Assembly: GCF_006494815.1 (NCBI RefSeq)
Contig: NZ_CP041091.1
Coordinates: forward strand, 1,262,501-1,326,500
Source: Nocardioides sambongensis
GTDB taxonomy: Bacteria > Actinomycetota > Actinomycetes > Propionibacteriales > Nocardioidaceae
Length of the DNA stretch: 64,000 nucleotides
Direction of reading: 5' to 3'
Part shown: in pieces, positions 17,539-25,922 of the stretch
Layout: the number at the start of each line of letters is the position of its first letter
Numbering within the stretch: position 1 is the stretch's first letter
Translations under genes and position numbers: made by a program
Notes under the pieces: generated by a model
Seen by the model: the letters and a program-made list of their open reading frames with translations, nothing else
The model's database searches: none
Told to the model about the DNA's origin: nothing

Positions 17539-19193
17539 TGCGCGTGATGGCCCAGATGGGCATGGTGATGAACCTGGACAAGTGCATCGGGTGCCACACG
17601 TGCTCGGTGACCTGCAAGCAGGCGTGGACCAACCGGGCCGGCACCGAGTACGTGTGGTTCAACAACGTCGAGACCCGCCCGGGACTCGGGTATCCACGAC
17701 GCCACGAGGACCAGGAGAGGTGGCGCGGGGGCTGGACCCTCGACGGTCGGGGACGGCTCCGGCTCAAGGCGGGGGGACGGCTCAAGAAGCTGCTGACCAT
17801 CTTCTCCTCGCCGGTGCAGCCGGAGATCAAGGACTACTACGAGCCCTGGACCTACGACTACTCGACGCTGATCGACGCACCGCTGGGCGACGACTTCCCG
17901 GTGGCCCGACCGAAGTCGCTGATCACCGGCGAGGACACCAAGGTGACCTGGTCGGCGAACTGGGACGACAACCTCGGCGGCGGCCCCGAGCACGGTCCGA
18001 ACGACCCGATCGTGGAGCGGCTGCGGGCGCAGTCGAACGAGAAGATCAAGTTCGAGTTCGAACAGACCTTCATGTTCTACCTGCCGCGGATCTGCGAGCA
18101 CTGCCTGAACCCTTCGTGCATGGCCTCGTGCCCCTCCGGCGCCATCTACAAGCGCAGCGAGGACGGGATCGTCCTGGTCGACCAGGACCGCTGTCGCGGC
18201 TGGCGGCAGTGCATCACCGGTTGCCCGTACAAGAAGATCTACTTCAACCACAAGTCCGGCAAGGCCGAGAAGTGCACCTTCTGCTACCCCCGGGTGGAGG
18301 TGGGCCTGCCGACGGTCTGCTCGGAGACCTGCGTCGGCCGGCTGCGCTATCTGGGGCTCTTCCTCTACGACGCAGACGCCGTGACCGCGGCCGCGAGCGT
18401 CCCGGAGGAGCAGCTGTACCAGGCGCAGATGGACCTGCTGCTGGACCCCGAGGATCCCGAGGTGCTCCGGGCGGCGCGCGAGCAGGGAATCCCCGAGGAC
18501 TGGCTGGACGCGGCCCGGCGCTCACCGGTCTACGCGCTGGCGAAGAAGTACCGGGTCGCCCTGCCGCTGCATCCGGAGTACCGCACGATGCCGATGGTCT
18601 GGTACGTCCCGCCGCTGTCGCCGGTGATCGACCTGCTCACCGAGCAGGGTCACGACGCCGAGTCCAGCGCGACCCTGTTCGGAGCGATCGAGGCGCTCCG
18701 GATTCCGGTGGAGTACCTGGCCGAACTGTTCACCGCCGGCGACACGGCGGTCGTCGACGGGGTGCTGCGCAAGCTCGCCGCCATGCGCGCCTACCTGCGC
18801 GACATCACCCTGGGCCGCGATCCGGACGACTCCATCCCGGAGTCCGTCGGCATGTCGGGGGAGGAGCTCTACGAGATGTACCGGCTGATGGCGATCGCGA
18901 AGTACGAGGAGCGGTACGTGATCCCGACGGCACACGTGGAGCAGGCCCACGACCTCGAGGAGATGGGCTGCTCCCTCGACTACGACGAAGGGCCGGGCAT
19001 GTACGCCAGCGGGCCACTCGGCGAGGCCAGCGGGCGCCCGGCACCAGTCGCGGTGGAGACCTTCCACGCGTTGCGGCAGCGTCAGACCAGCGGCGATGCG
19101 GCGTCCGAGGAGAGCCTGCGCGGCCGGGTCAACCTGCTGAACTGGGACGGTAACGGACGGCCCGACGGTCTCTTCCCGGAGCGACGCTCGTGA
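17538..19193 (+). CDS. narH: Respiratory nitrate reductase beta subunit
   Basis: This is the electron-transfer subunit passing electrons from NarI haem to NarG. 551 residues. Four cysteine clusters are visible: CIGCHTCSVTC, CEHCLNPSCMASCP, CRGWRQCITGCP and CTFCYP...CSETC. The tryptophan in the third is the mark of the NarH [3Fe-4S] cluster. The start ATG at 17538 shares its A with the narG stop and is preceded by a strong ribosome binding site, AGGAGGTGACC, at 17522-17532. It overlaps narJ by four bases. Confidence 0.97.
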   Translation: MRVMAQMGMVMNLDKCIGCHTCSVTCKQAWTNRAGTEYVWFNNVETRPGLGYPRRHEDQERWRGGWTLDGRGRLRLKAGGRLKKLLTIFSSPVQPEIKDYYEPWTYDYSTLIDAPLGDDFPVARPKSLITGEDTKVTWSANWDDNLGGGPEHGPNDPIVERLRAQSNEKIKFEFEQTFMFYLPRICEHCLNPSCMASCPSGAIYKRSEDGIVLVDQDRCRGWRQCITGCPYKKIYFNHKSGKAEKCTFCYPRVEVGLPTVCSETCVGRLRYLGLFLYDADAVTAAASVPEEQLYQAQMDLLLDPEDPEVLRAAREQGIPEDWLDAARRSPVYALAKKYRVALPLHPEYRTMPMVWYVPPLSPVIDLLTEQGHDAESSATLFGAIEALRIPVEYLAELFTAGDTAVVDGVLRKLAAMRAYLRDITLGRDPDDSIPESVGMSGEELYEMYRLMAIAKYEERYVIPTAHVEQAHDLEEMGCSLDYDEGPGMYASGPLGEASGRPAPVAVETFHALRQRQTSGDAASEESLRGRVNLLNWDGNGRPDGLFPERRS

Positions 19194-19864
19194 GCCGCCG
19201 GCGCAGTGCCCGGTCCACCGGGGCCGGCGGGATCGGCGGGGAGACGACGCGGGTGGTGCACCAGGTGGCCGCCTGGTGCCTCGGCTACCCGGACCCCGAC
19301 CTGCTCGCGCGCCTGCCGGTGCTGCACCACGCGCTCACCGAGCAGCCCGCCTCCCCTGCCGTGCAGGCGCTGCTCGGGTTCGTCGACCACCTGGCGGGCA
19401 GCGCACCGGAACGGCTGGTCCGCGACTACGTGGAGGTCTTCGACATGAGCAGCAAGCAGGCCCTCTACCTCTCCTACTGGACCGACGGCGACACCCGACG
19501 CCGCGGCGAGACGCTGGCCGCATTCAAGCAGCGGTACCGCGCGGCGGGCATGCTGGTCGACACCCACGGCGAGCTGCCCGACTACCTCCCGATGGTGCTG
19601 GAGTACGCCGCACTCGCCGATCCCCGGGACGGACGGGAGCTGCTGCAGGACTACCGGGCCAGTCTCGAGCTGATCCGGATCGCGCTGGTCGAGCGCTCGT
19701 CGCCGTACGCCGCCGTGCTGTCCGCCGTCTGCGCCACCCTCCCCGGGGCATCGCCGCAGGACCGCGCCAGTGCGATGGCCCTGGCCCGGACCGGGCCGCC
19801 CAGCGAGACCGTCGGGCTGGAGCCGCTCCCCTACCCGACGCTGCGGCCGGCGGAGGTGCGCTGA
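19190..19864 (+). CDS. narJ: Nitrate reductase assembly chaperone
   Basis: NarJ (TorD-like, all-helical) binds apo-NarG to allow cofactor insertion; it is not part of the final enzyme. 224 residues, starting GTG at 19190 inside the narH stop (GTGA). The segments CLGYPDPDLLARLP and DYLPMVLEYAAL fit the family. Cytoplasmic; no signal or membrane segment. The gene order narGHJI supports the call. Confidence 0.95.
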   Translation: MSRRRSARSTGAGGIGGETTRVVHQVAAWCLGYPDPDLLARLPVLHHALTEQPASPAVQALLGFVDHLAGSAPERLVRDYVEVFDMSSKQALYLSYWTDGDTRRRGETLAAFKQRYRAAGMLVDTHGELPDYLPMVLEYAALADPRDGRELLQDYRASLELIRIALVERSSPYAAVLSAVCATLPGASPQDRASAMALARTGPPSETVGLEPLPYPTLRPAEVR

Positions 19865-20610
19865 TGGACGTGGTGCTGTGGGGTGTGCTGCCCTACCTGT
19901 CGGTGGTGGTCCTGGTGACGGGGACGATCTGGCGCTACCGCTACGACCGGTTCGGGTGGACCACCCGCTCCTCGCAGCTCTACGAGTCCCGCTTGCTGCG
20001 GATCGGCTCGCCGCTGTTCCACTTCGGCATCCTGATCGTGGTGATCGGCCACATCGGCGGACTTGTGATCCCCAAGTCGTGGACCGAGGCACTCGGCGTG
20101 AGCGAGGACCTGTACCACTTCAACGCGCTCTTCTTCGGCACCATCGCCGGTGTCGCGACGCTGTCGGGCCTGGCCATCCTGATCTACCGACGGCGTACCA
20201 CCGGACCGGTCTTCATGGCCACCACCACCAACGACAAGGCGATGTACGTGCTGCTGGTGGGCGCGCTGGTACTGGGACTGTGGACCACGCTGGTCGCGGT
20301 CGGGGCCGGACATGACGCCCATGACTACCGCGAGACGGTCTCGCCGTGGTTCCGCTCGCTCTTCGTGCTCCAACCCGACATCGACGCGATGGCGGCGGCG
20401 CCGATCCAGTTCCACCTGCACGTGCTGGTGGCGCTGCTGCTGTTCACCGTGTGGCCGTTCACCCGACTGGTCCACGCCTTCACCGCTCCGCTGCACTACC
20501 TGTTCCGCCCCTACATCGTCTATCGCAGCCGGGACCTCCCGGCCGGCACCGGGGCCCGGTCCCCGCGGCCGGGGTGGACGCCGGTGGGGACCCGAGACCG
20601 CAACAAGTGA
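19864..20610 (+). CDS. narI: Respiratory nitrate reductase gamma subunit
   Basis: This is the membrane dihaem cytochrome b subunit that oxidises menaquinol and passes electrons to NarH. 248 residues with about five transmembrane helices, beginning at the very N-terminus (VVLWGVLPYLSVVVLVTGTI). Histidines in helices HFGILIVVIGHIGG and QFHLHVLVALLLF are candidate haem ligands. The ATG at 19864 shares one base with the narJ stop. Confidence 0.96.
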   Translation: MDVVLWGVLPYLSVVVLVTGTIWRYRYDRFGWTTRSSQLYESRLLRIGSPLFHFGILIVVIGHIGGLVIPKSWTEALGVSEDLYHFNALFFGTIAGVATLSGLAILIYRRRTTGPVFMATTTNDKAMYVLLVGALVLGLWTTLVAVGAGHDAHDYRETVSPWFRSLFVLQPDIDAMAAAPIQFHLHVLVALLLFTVWPFTRLVHAFTAPLHYLFRPYIVYRSRDLPAGTGARSPRPGWTPVGTRDRNK

Positions 20611-20617
20611 GGCGATC

Positions 20618-21832
20618 GTGACGACACCCACCACCACCGCCGTGGACCTGACCGGCCAGACGAAGAACCTGCTGCTGGCGACGTGGGCCTTCGCGATCAG
20701 CTTCTGGGCCTGGAACATGATCGCCCCGCTCGGCGTCCGCTACACCGAGATCCTGGACCTCTCCTCCACCGAGAAGTCCGTGCTGGTGGCGGTCCCGGTG
20801 ATCGTCGGCTCGGTCGGCCGGATCGTCACCGGCGCCCTCACCGACCGCTACGGCGGCCGGGTGATGTTCCCGATCCTACTGGTGGCCTCCGCTCCGTTCG
20901 TCGTCCTGGTCGCGGTCGCCGGCAACATGGAATCGTTCCCGTTGCTGCTGCTCTTCGGCTTCTTCCTCGGCATCGCCGGCACCACGTTCGCGGTCGGCAT
21001 CCCGTTCGCGAACGCCTGGTTCACCAAGGACCGACGAGGCTTCGCCACCGGCGTGTTCGGTGCCGGCATGGGCGGTACGGCGTTGTCGGCCTTCTTCACG
21101 CCGCGGATGGTGGACTGGTGGGGCTACACGACGACCCACGTGCTCGTCGCCGTCGCGCTGGTCGCCACGGCGGGTCTGGTCCGGGTGGCGATGACCGACT
21201 CACCGGCCTGGTCGCCCAACAACGACCCGGTGGTGCCGAAGCTCGCGGCTGCCGCCCGACTGCCGGTGACCTGGCAGATGTCCTTCCTCTACGCGGTCGC
21301 CTTCGGCGGCTTCGTCGCCTTCTCGACCTATCTGCCGACCTACCTCAAGGACGTCTACGACTTCGGGCTCACCGAGGCCGGGACCCGCACCTCGGGCTTC
21401 GCGATCGCGGCCGTCGTCTGCCGCCCGATCGGCGGGGTCCTCGCCGACAAGGTGGGTCCGCGCGTGGTCGCCGCGGTCGCCTTCGCCGGGGCTGCGGTGA
21501 TGGCGGTGGTGCTCACCTTCCAGCCGCCGACGGAGATCCCGGCCGGGCTCTCCTTCGTGCTGATGGCCGGCTTCCTCGGGATCGGCACTGGTGCCGTCTT
21601 CACCTGGGTGGCACAACTGTCGCCGCCAGAGCGGGTCGGCGCGGTGACGGGCATCGTGGGTGCGGCCGGCGGGCTCGGCGGCTTCTTCCCGCCCTTGGTG
21701 ATGGGAGCCACCTACAACGAGGCCGAGCACAGCTACACCATCGGACTGCTGCTCCTCTGCCTGGTCGCCGCCGGCGCCCTGGTCTTCACCCTGCTGGGGA
21801 TCCGGAGTCGGCCGAGACGAGCGGCCAGGTGA
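20618..21832 (+). CDS. narK: Nitrate/nitrite transporter (MFS)
   Basis: This is a major facilitator transporter for nitrate import and/or nitrite export, serving NarGHI. 404 residues and about 12 membrane helices. The nitrate signature is visible as GFFLGIAGTTFAVGIPFANAWF and again as GFLGIGTGAVFTWVA. The start is GTG at 20618, seven bases after narI; the preceding GAGGCGA can act as the ribosome binding site. Its 3' end overlaps the convergent sensor kinase gene by 47 bases. The sequence does not tell import from antiport. Confidence 0.94.
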   Translation: MTTPTTTAVDLTGQTKNLLLATWAFAISFWAWNMIAPLGVRYTEILDLSSTEKSVLVAVPVIVGSVGRIVTGALTDRYGGRVMFPILLVASAPFVVLVAVAGNMESFPLLLLFGFFLGIAGTTFAVGIPFANAWFTKDRRGFATGVFGAGMGGTALSAFFTPRMVDWWGYTTTHVLVAVALVATAGLVRVAMTDSPAWSPNNDPVVPKLAAAARLPVTWQMSFLYAVAFGGFVAFSTYLPTYLKDVYDFGLTEAGTRTSGFAIAAVVCRPIGGVLADKVGPRVVAAVAFAGAAVMAVVLTFQPPTEIPAGLSFVLMAGFLGIGTGAVFTWVAQLSPPERVGAVTGIVGAAGGLGGFFPPLVMGATYNEAEHSYTIGLLLLCLVAAGALVFTLLGIRSRPRRAAR

Positions 21833-22829
21833 CCCGGACCTCGGCGCCGCCCGCCGGTGCGTCCGCGATCGCCACGCTCCCGCCGTGCGCGCGGGCCAGA
21901 CCGTTGACGATGTAGAGCCCGAGCCCGGACCCACCGCCGCCGCCACCGGTCCAGAACTTCGTGAACGCGCGGGCGCGCAGCTCGGCCGGGATCCCCTCGC
22001 CTTCGTCGGTCACCACGATCAGCGCGCTGTGTCCGTCCGCCGGTGAGACCGTCACCCGCACCGCGCCCTCACCGTGCCGCACCCCGTTCTCGACGAGGTT
22101 GGTGAGCACCTGGAGCACCTTGTCCGGATCCGCGTCGAGGATCGGACGCCCCTGCGCGGCGAGCTCGATGCGGCGCGCCGTGGAGACCTGGACCGAGTCC
22201 ACGACCCGCTCGGCGAGCCGGACCACGTCCGTCGGGCGCCGGTGCAGCTGCAGTCGGCCGGTGTCGATCCGGGCGACGTCGAGGAGCTCGGTGATCAGCC
22301 GGCTGAGCCGGTCCGCGTCCGCACTGACCGTGGTCAACATCAGCTGGCGCTGCGGGTCGTCCAGCTCGTCCCAGCGGTGCAGCAGCGCCCCGACGAAGCC
22401 CTTCAGCCCGGTCAGCGGTGAGCGCAGCTCGTGGGCCACCGTGGCCACCAGGTCGGACCGCTCCCGGTCCAGACGGGCGCGACCCCTGCCCGAGCGCAGG
22501 CTGACCGCGACCCGCTCCGGCGGCTGGTGCCGGTCGGCGCGGTGGATCCGGGCAGCCACCAGCACCTCGGTGCCGTCGGGCAGCCACCACGGCTGCTCGG
22601 GGATCCCGGTGCGCGCGCCGAGCCCCGCGAACGGACGATTGACCTCGGACCAGGTCCGTCCGTCCTGGTCGACCAGGGCGAGGACGTCCGGGAGCGACCG
22701 GCCGACCGCAGCGGCGTCGGGTGCGATGCCGAGCATCCGGCGGGCCACCGCGTTGCAGGCCAGCACCCGGCCGTCGGCCCCGGCCACCACGGCGCCGTCG
22801 GGCAGCAGCTCGATCGGGTCGGCCTCCAT
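21786..22829 (-). CDS. PAS-domain sensor histidine kinase
   Basis: This is a 347-residue kinase without membrane segments. A PAS-like N-terminus (about 1-110) is followed by HisKA with phospho-acceptor H133 in VATVAHELRSPLTG. The ATPase domain has N-box LTNLVENGVRHG, G1 DEGEGIP and a glycine-rich G2 (GGGGGGSGLGLYIV). The start ATG at 22829 gives MEADPIELLPDG. No response regulator is next to it. A kinase at this spot, beside infC-rpmI-rplT-trmH and pheST, is also known in Streptomyces, so it more likely belongs to that core cluster than to nar control. Its signal is unknown. Confidence 0.88.
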   Translation of the reverse strand: MEADPIELLPDGAVVAGADGRVLACNAVARRMLGIAPDAAAVGRSLPDVLALVDQDGRTWSEVNRPFAGLGARTGIPEQPWWLPDGTEVLVAARIHRADRHQPPERVAVSLRSGRGRARLDRERSDLVATVAHELRSPLTGLKGFVGALLHRWDELDDPQRQLMLTTVSADADRLSRLITELLDVARIDTGRLQLHRRPTDVVRLAERVVDSVQVSTARRIELAAQGRPILDADPDKVLQVLTNLVENGVRHGEGAVRVTVSPADGHSALIVVTDEGEGIPAELRARAFTKFWTGGGGGGSGLGLYIVNGLARAHGGSVAIADAPAGGAEVRVTWPLVSADSGSPAG

Positions 22830-22870
22830 GCTCGCCGATGCTAGTGGCGCGCCACTCGCCGGGCGGGAGG

Positions 22871-23683
22871 TCAGGGTCGTTGGGCGCGTGCGCCGGCGAA
22901 GAGGCAGACGGCGGCGGCCGTGGCGAGGTTGAGACTCTCGGCCGCTCCCCGGATCGGGATCCGGACCCGGTGGTCGGCGAGCTCGGCCAGCTCGGCCGGC
23001 AGGCCCCACGCCTCGTTGCCGAAGAGCCAGGCGACCCGGCCGCCGAGCAGTGGGTCGGCGTCGAACAGGTCGGTCTCCCCCGCTCCGTCGGCGGCGAGCA
23101 CCAGCAGTCCGGCCGCCTGGGCGGCGGCCACCGCGCCAGCCACGTCGGCGGTGAGCGCGACCGGCAGGTGGAAGAGCGATCCGACCGTGGCGCGCACGGT
23201 CTTCGCGTTGTGCGGGTCGACGCTGTGACCGGCCAGCACGACGGCGGCGGCGCCGGCCGCGTCCGCGGTACGGATGATGGTGCCTGCGTTGCCCGGGTCG
23301 CGGACGTCGGCGCAGATCACCACGGTCGACGCCCCGGACGGACCGGCGTCGGAGAGCACGGACTCCAGCGGGACGTCGACCAGGTCGCAGACACCCACCA
23401 CGCCGGGCGGCGTGACCGCGTCGCTGAGCGAAGCCAGGGCGCGGTCGTCGACGAGGGTCCAGGCGGCACCGGACCGGCGTGCGGCGGCGGCCAGGTCGTC
23501 GTACCGATCCGTGGCGGTGGGGGTGGCGAAGACCTCGCGCACCCCGGCGCCGGCGGCGAGCGCCGCCCCGACCGCCTTCGGGCCGTCGACGAGGAAGAGC
23601 CGCCGCTCGGCGCGGACCGAGCGGCGGCTCAACTTGCGTGCTTCCTTGACGCGGGCGTTGCCCGCGGTCAGAGGGGTCGTCAC
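22871..23683 (-). CDS. TrmH/SpoU-family RNA methyltransferase
   Basis: This is a SAM-dependent 2'-O-methyltransferase of the SPOUT class, probably acting on 23S rRNA (TsnR/RlmB-like). 270 residues. The N-terminal substrate-binding part is about 1-100. SPOUT motif 1 is DVRDPGNAGTIIRTADAAGA, motif 2 is VAWLFGNEAWGLP and motif 3 is IPIRGAAESLNLATAAAV. The start is GTG at 23683, five bases after rplT, so it is likely co-transcribed with infC-rpmI-rplT. The exact target nucleotide cannot be read from the sequence. Confidence 0.9.
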   Translation of the reverse strand: MTTPLTAGNARVKEARKLSRRSVRAERRLFLVDGPKAVGAALAAGAGVREVFATPTATDRYDDLAAAARRSGAAWTLVDDRALASLSDAVTPPGVVGVCDLVDVPLESVLSDAGPSGASTVVICADVRDPGNAGTIIRTADAAGAAAVVLAGHSVDPHNAKTVRATVGSLFHLPVALTADVAGAVAAAQAAGLLVLAADGAGETDLFDADPLLGGRVAWLFGNEAWGLPAELAELADHRVRIPIRGAAESLNLATAAAVCLFAGARAQRP

Positions 23684-23688
23684 GTGGC

Positions 23689-24075
23689 TCAGGCGTTGGC
23701 CTTGGGCGCGTTGACGTCCTCGGGCAGCGCGGCCTTGGCCTGGGCGACCAGGGCCGAGAAGGCGGCCGGCTCGTTGACGGCCAGGTCGGCCAGGATCTTC
23801 CGGTCGACCTCGACGCCGGCCAGGTTCAGGCCCTGGATGAAGCGGTTGTAGGTCATCCCCTCGGCGCGGGCGGCCGCGTTGATCCGCTGGATCCACAGGC
23901 GGCGGAAGTTGCCCTTGTTCTTGCGCCGGTCGTTGTAGCTGTAGACCAGCGAGTGGGTGACCTGCTCCTTGGCCTTGCGGTAGAGGCGCGACCGCTGTCC
24001 GCGGTAGCCGCTCGCCCGGTCCAGGGTGGTCCGACGCTTCTTCGCAGCGTTCACTGCGCGCTTGACGCGTGCCAT
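23689..24075 (-). CDS. rplT: 50S ribosomal protein L20
   Basis: 128 residues, strongly basic, with the L20 segments [33 protein letters not shown] and [18 protein letters not shown]20 is needed early in assembly of the large subunit. In other phyla it represses its own operon by binding the leader RNA; no such site is obvious here. It is third in infC-rpmI-rplT, 44 bases after rpmI. Confidence 0.98.
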   Translation of the reverse strand: MARVKRAVNAAKKRRTTLDRASGYRGQRSRLYRKAKEQVTHSLVYSYNDRRKNKGNFRRLWIQRINAAARAEGMTYNRFIQGLNLAGVEVDRKILADLAVNEPAAFSALVAQAKAALPEDVNAPKANA

Positions 24076-24119
24076 TTCTTACTCCTCGAAACTCGATGCC
24101 GAATGTGGTGCAGGACGCG

Positions 24120-24314
24120 TCAGCGACCGAGCATCTTCTTCGCGCGGGGGACGTCGTTCTTGGCCACCTCGGTGGTGCCGGACATCCGCCGGGTCACCTT
24201 CGAGGCCTTCTTCTCCAGGTTGTGGCGCTTGCCGGCCTTCTCCCGGAGGATCTTGCCGGAACCGGTCACGCGGAAGCGCTTGCTGGCACCGGAGTGGGTC
24301 TTGTTCTTCGGCAT
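24120..24314 (-). CDS. rpmI: 50S ribosomal protein L35
   Basis: A 64-residue basic protein with the L35 segments [22 protein letters not shown] and [16 protein letters not shown]. It starts ATG at 24314 and lies 64 bases after infC. It is a structural part of the large ribosomal subunit. Confidence 0.98.
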   Translation of the reverse strand: MPKNKTHSGASKRFRVTGSGKILREKAGKRHNLEKKASKVTRRMSGTTEVAKNDVPRAKKMLGR

Positions 24315-24378
24315 CTGAAACTTCTCTCTCGTCTCGCTTCCCGGTGGCGCGACGCGCCACCGGGACCGCGGGTTTCTC

Positions 24379-25053
24379 TTACAGGTCGATGTCGGGGTCG
24401 AGGGCCTCGTTGGCCCGCTTGGCCTTCTTCTGACCCGACGGCTGCGTGGCGGTGCGCTCTGCGCGCTCCTCCGCCTGCTCGGCGGCGCGCGCCTCGGCGG
24501 CCGACTCCTTCGCAGCCTTCACCTCGGCCTTGGCCTCGGACTTCTTCTTGTGCGGACCGAGGACCATGACCATGTTGCGGCCGTCCTGCTTCGGGTTCGA
24601 CTCCACGAACCCGAGGTCCTCGACGTCCTCGGCGAGCCGCTGCAGCAGCCGGAACCCGAGCTCGGGGCGGTGCTGCTCGCGACCACGGAACATGATCGTG
24701 ATCTTGACCTTGTCACCGGCCTTGAGGAACCGCACGACGTGACCCTTCTTGGTCTCGTAGTCGTGCTGGTCGATCTTCGGCCGGAGCTTCATCTCCTTGA
24801 TGATGACGTTGGTCTGGTTCCGTCGTGCTTCACGGGCCTTCTGGGCGTTCTCGTACTTGAACTTCCCGTAGTCCATGAGCTTGCAGACGGGCGGGCGTGC
24901 CATCGGGGCCACCTCGACCAGGTCCAGGTCGGCCTCGGTGGCCAGCTTGAGCGCCTGGTCGGTGGGGACGATGCCGACGGTCTCGCCGTTGGGTCCCACG
25001 AGCCGGACCTCGGGTACCCGGATCCGGTCGTTGATGCGCAGCTCGGTGCTGAT
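24379..25053 (-). CDS. infC: Translation initiation factor IF-3, AUC start
   Basis: IF-3 prevents premature subunit joining and rejects non-standard start codons. The N-domain segment [19 protein letters not shown] and the C-domain segment [20 protein letters not shown] are present, plus a charged, Ala/Glu/Lys-rich tail of about 50 residues. I place the start at ATC (25053-25051), giving STELRINDR. The ribosome binding site GGGAGGA (25063-25057) lies just before it and would be coding if the upstream TTG at 25065 were used. An AUC/AUU start is the classic basis of IF-3 self-control. About 224 residues. Confidence 0.92.
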   Translation of the reverse strand: MSTELRINDRIRVPEVRLVGPNGETVGIVPTDQALKLATEADLDLVEVAPMARPPVCKLMDYGKFKYENAQKAREARRNQTNVIIKEMKLRPKIDQHDYETKKGHVVRFLKAGDKVKITIMFRGREQHRPELGFRLLQRLAEDVEDLGFVESNPKQDGRNMVMVLGPHKKKSEAKAEVKAAKESAAEARAAEQAEERAERTATQPSGQKKAKRANEALDPDIDL

Positions 25054-25107
25054 GTGTCCTCCCAACTCGTTCGGTCAGAAGCCTCCAGCTCCACCACGCG
25101 GCGGTGG

Positions 25108-25143
25108 AAAAGCGAGAAGGCCCCCGCTGTGCAAGCGGAGGCC
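25108..25143 (-). terminator. Attenuator-like hairpin in the infC leader
   Basis: On the minus strand a 10-bp stem (GGCCTCCGCT / AGCGGGGGCC, one G-U pair) with loop TGCAC is followed by TTCTCGCTTTT. This resembles an intrinsic terminator placed 55 bases before the infC start codon, inside the presumed leader. A second small hairpin (CCAC/GTGG) follows at 25091-25107. Attenuation of the infC-rpmI-rplT operon is the likely role; the controlling signal is unknown. Confidence 0.55.
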
Positions 25144-25318
25144 AGTCGTGACACCTTCTGTGCGTGAGTGCCACGCACGTCCTGTGTCGTCAGGGACCGG
25201 ACCCGACGACCTGTGGTGCTGGCGGTCGATGCGGGTGGGAGTCGACGTCTCGTCTGAACCCCGCTTGTGGATGTGTCGCTCCACTCCCGTGGATCGACGC
25301 ATCGGTCAACACCACACT

Positions 25319-25888
25319 CTAGCGGGTTTGTTCCCGCTCGGCCGAATCGTCGTCGACGCCGTCGCCCGCGGCGGGGTCCTGTCCCAGCCAGCCCCAGCCA
25401 CCGTCGGAGAGCCGGACCGGTCGCCAGCCGGCCGCCACCCGGTGCAGGTCCTCCCCCTCCAGCACGAACGTCGCGGGTCCGGCGACGTCGACGACCAAGG
25501 CCGCCGCGCCCTCCTGGACCGCGGTCGCGGCCGCCAGGTGGGCGGCCACCGGCACCGGACGCGCCTGCGGGTCCCAGGCGGCGAGGCTCTCGGTGGAGGT
25601 GAAGGCGAGCAGCGCCCGGCGACCGTCGGCCCCGGTCAGCAGCACCGCGGCCATGTCGCTGCTCTTGTCCCGGGCCAGCCCGGCGTCGTCGTACTCGACC
25701 TCGCCGAGGACCGCGACCACCGGGACCAGCACCCGGGCGGGGGCCAGCGCGGCCAGCGCGACCGGGTAGTGCGTCGTACCGGCGGCGTGGCCGTGGAGCG
25801 CCCGCACCAGGCCCGGATCGGCGGAGCCGTCGTCCCCGACGTACTCCGATCCCTGGAGGCGCCGACCATCCACCCGCGGTTCGTTCAC
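25319..25888 (-). CDS. SseB-like domain protein
   Basis: This 189-residue protein resembles the SseB N-terminal domain family: VLVPVVAVLGEVEYDD, then DMAAVLLTGADGRRALLAFTS and a later LVVDVAGPATFVLEGEDL. Such genes are common beside infC in Actinobacteria and their function is unknown. The start is GTG at 25888, giving NEPRVDGRRLQGSEYV. No signal peptide. The C-terminus is acidic (GDGVDDDSAERE). It faces away from the plus-strand PLP gene across 34 bases. Confidence 0.78.
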   Translation of the reverse strand: MNEPRVDGRRLQGSEYVGDDGSADPGLVRALHGHAAGTTHYPVALAALAPARVLVPVVAVLGEVEYDDAGLARDKSSDMAAVLLTGADGRRALLAFTSTESLAAWDPQARPVPVAAHLAAATAVQEGAAALVVDVAGPATFVLEGEDLHRVAAGWRPVRLSDGGWGWLGQDPAAGDGVDDDSAEREQTR

Positions 25889-25922
25889 GTCCCGATCATC
25901 GCATCCGTGGAACCATGACCGG

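Noticed and set aside
21786..22829. Sensor kinase as the NarX-type nitrate sensor
   Set aside because: No periplasmic nitrate (P-box) domain, no membrane segments, no NarL partner; its usual neighbours are the translation genes.
25066..25178. Short open frames crossing the infC leader as real genes
   Set aside because: They overlap the attenuator hairpin and run on into infC out of frame; they could act as a leader peptide, but there is no support beyond an open frame.
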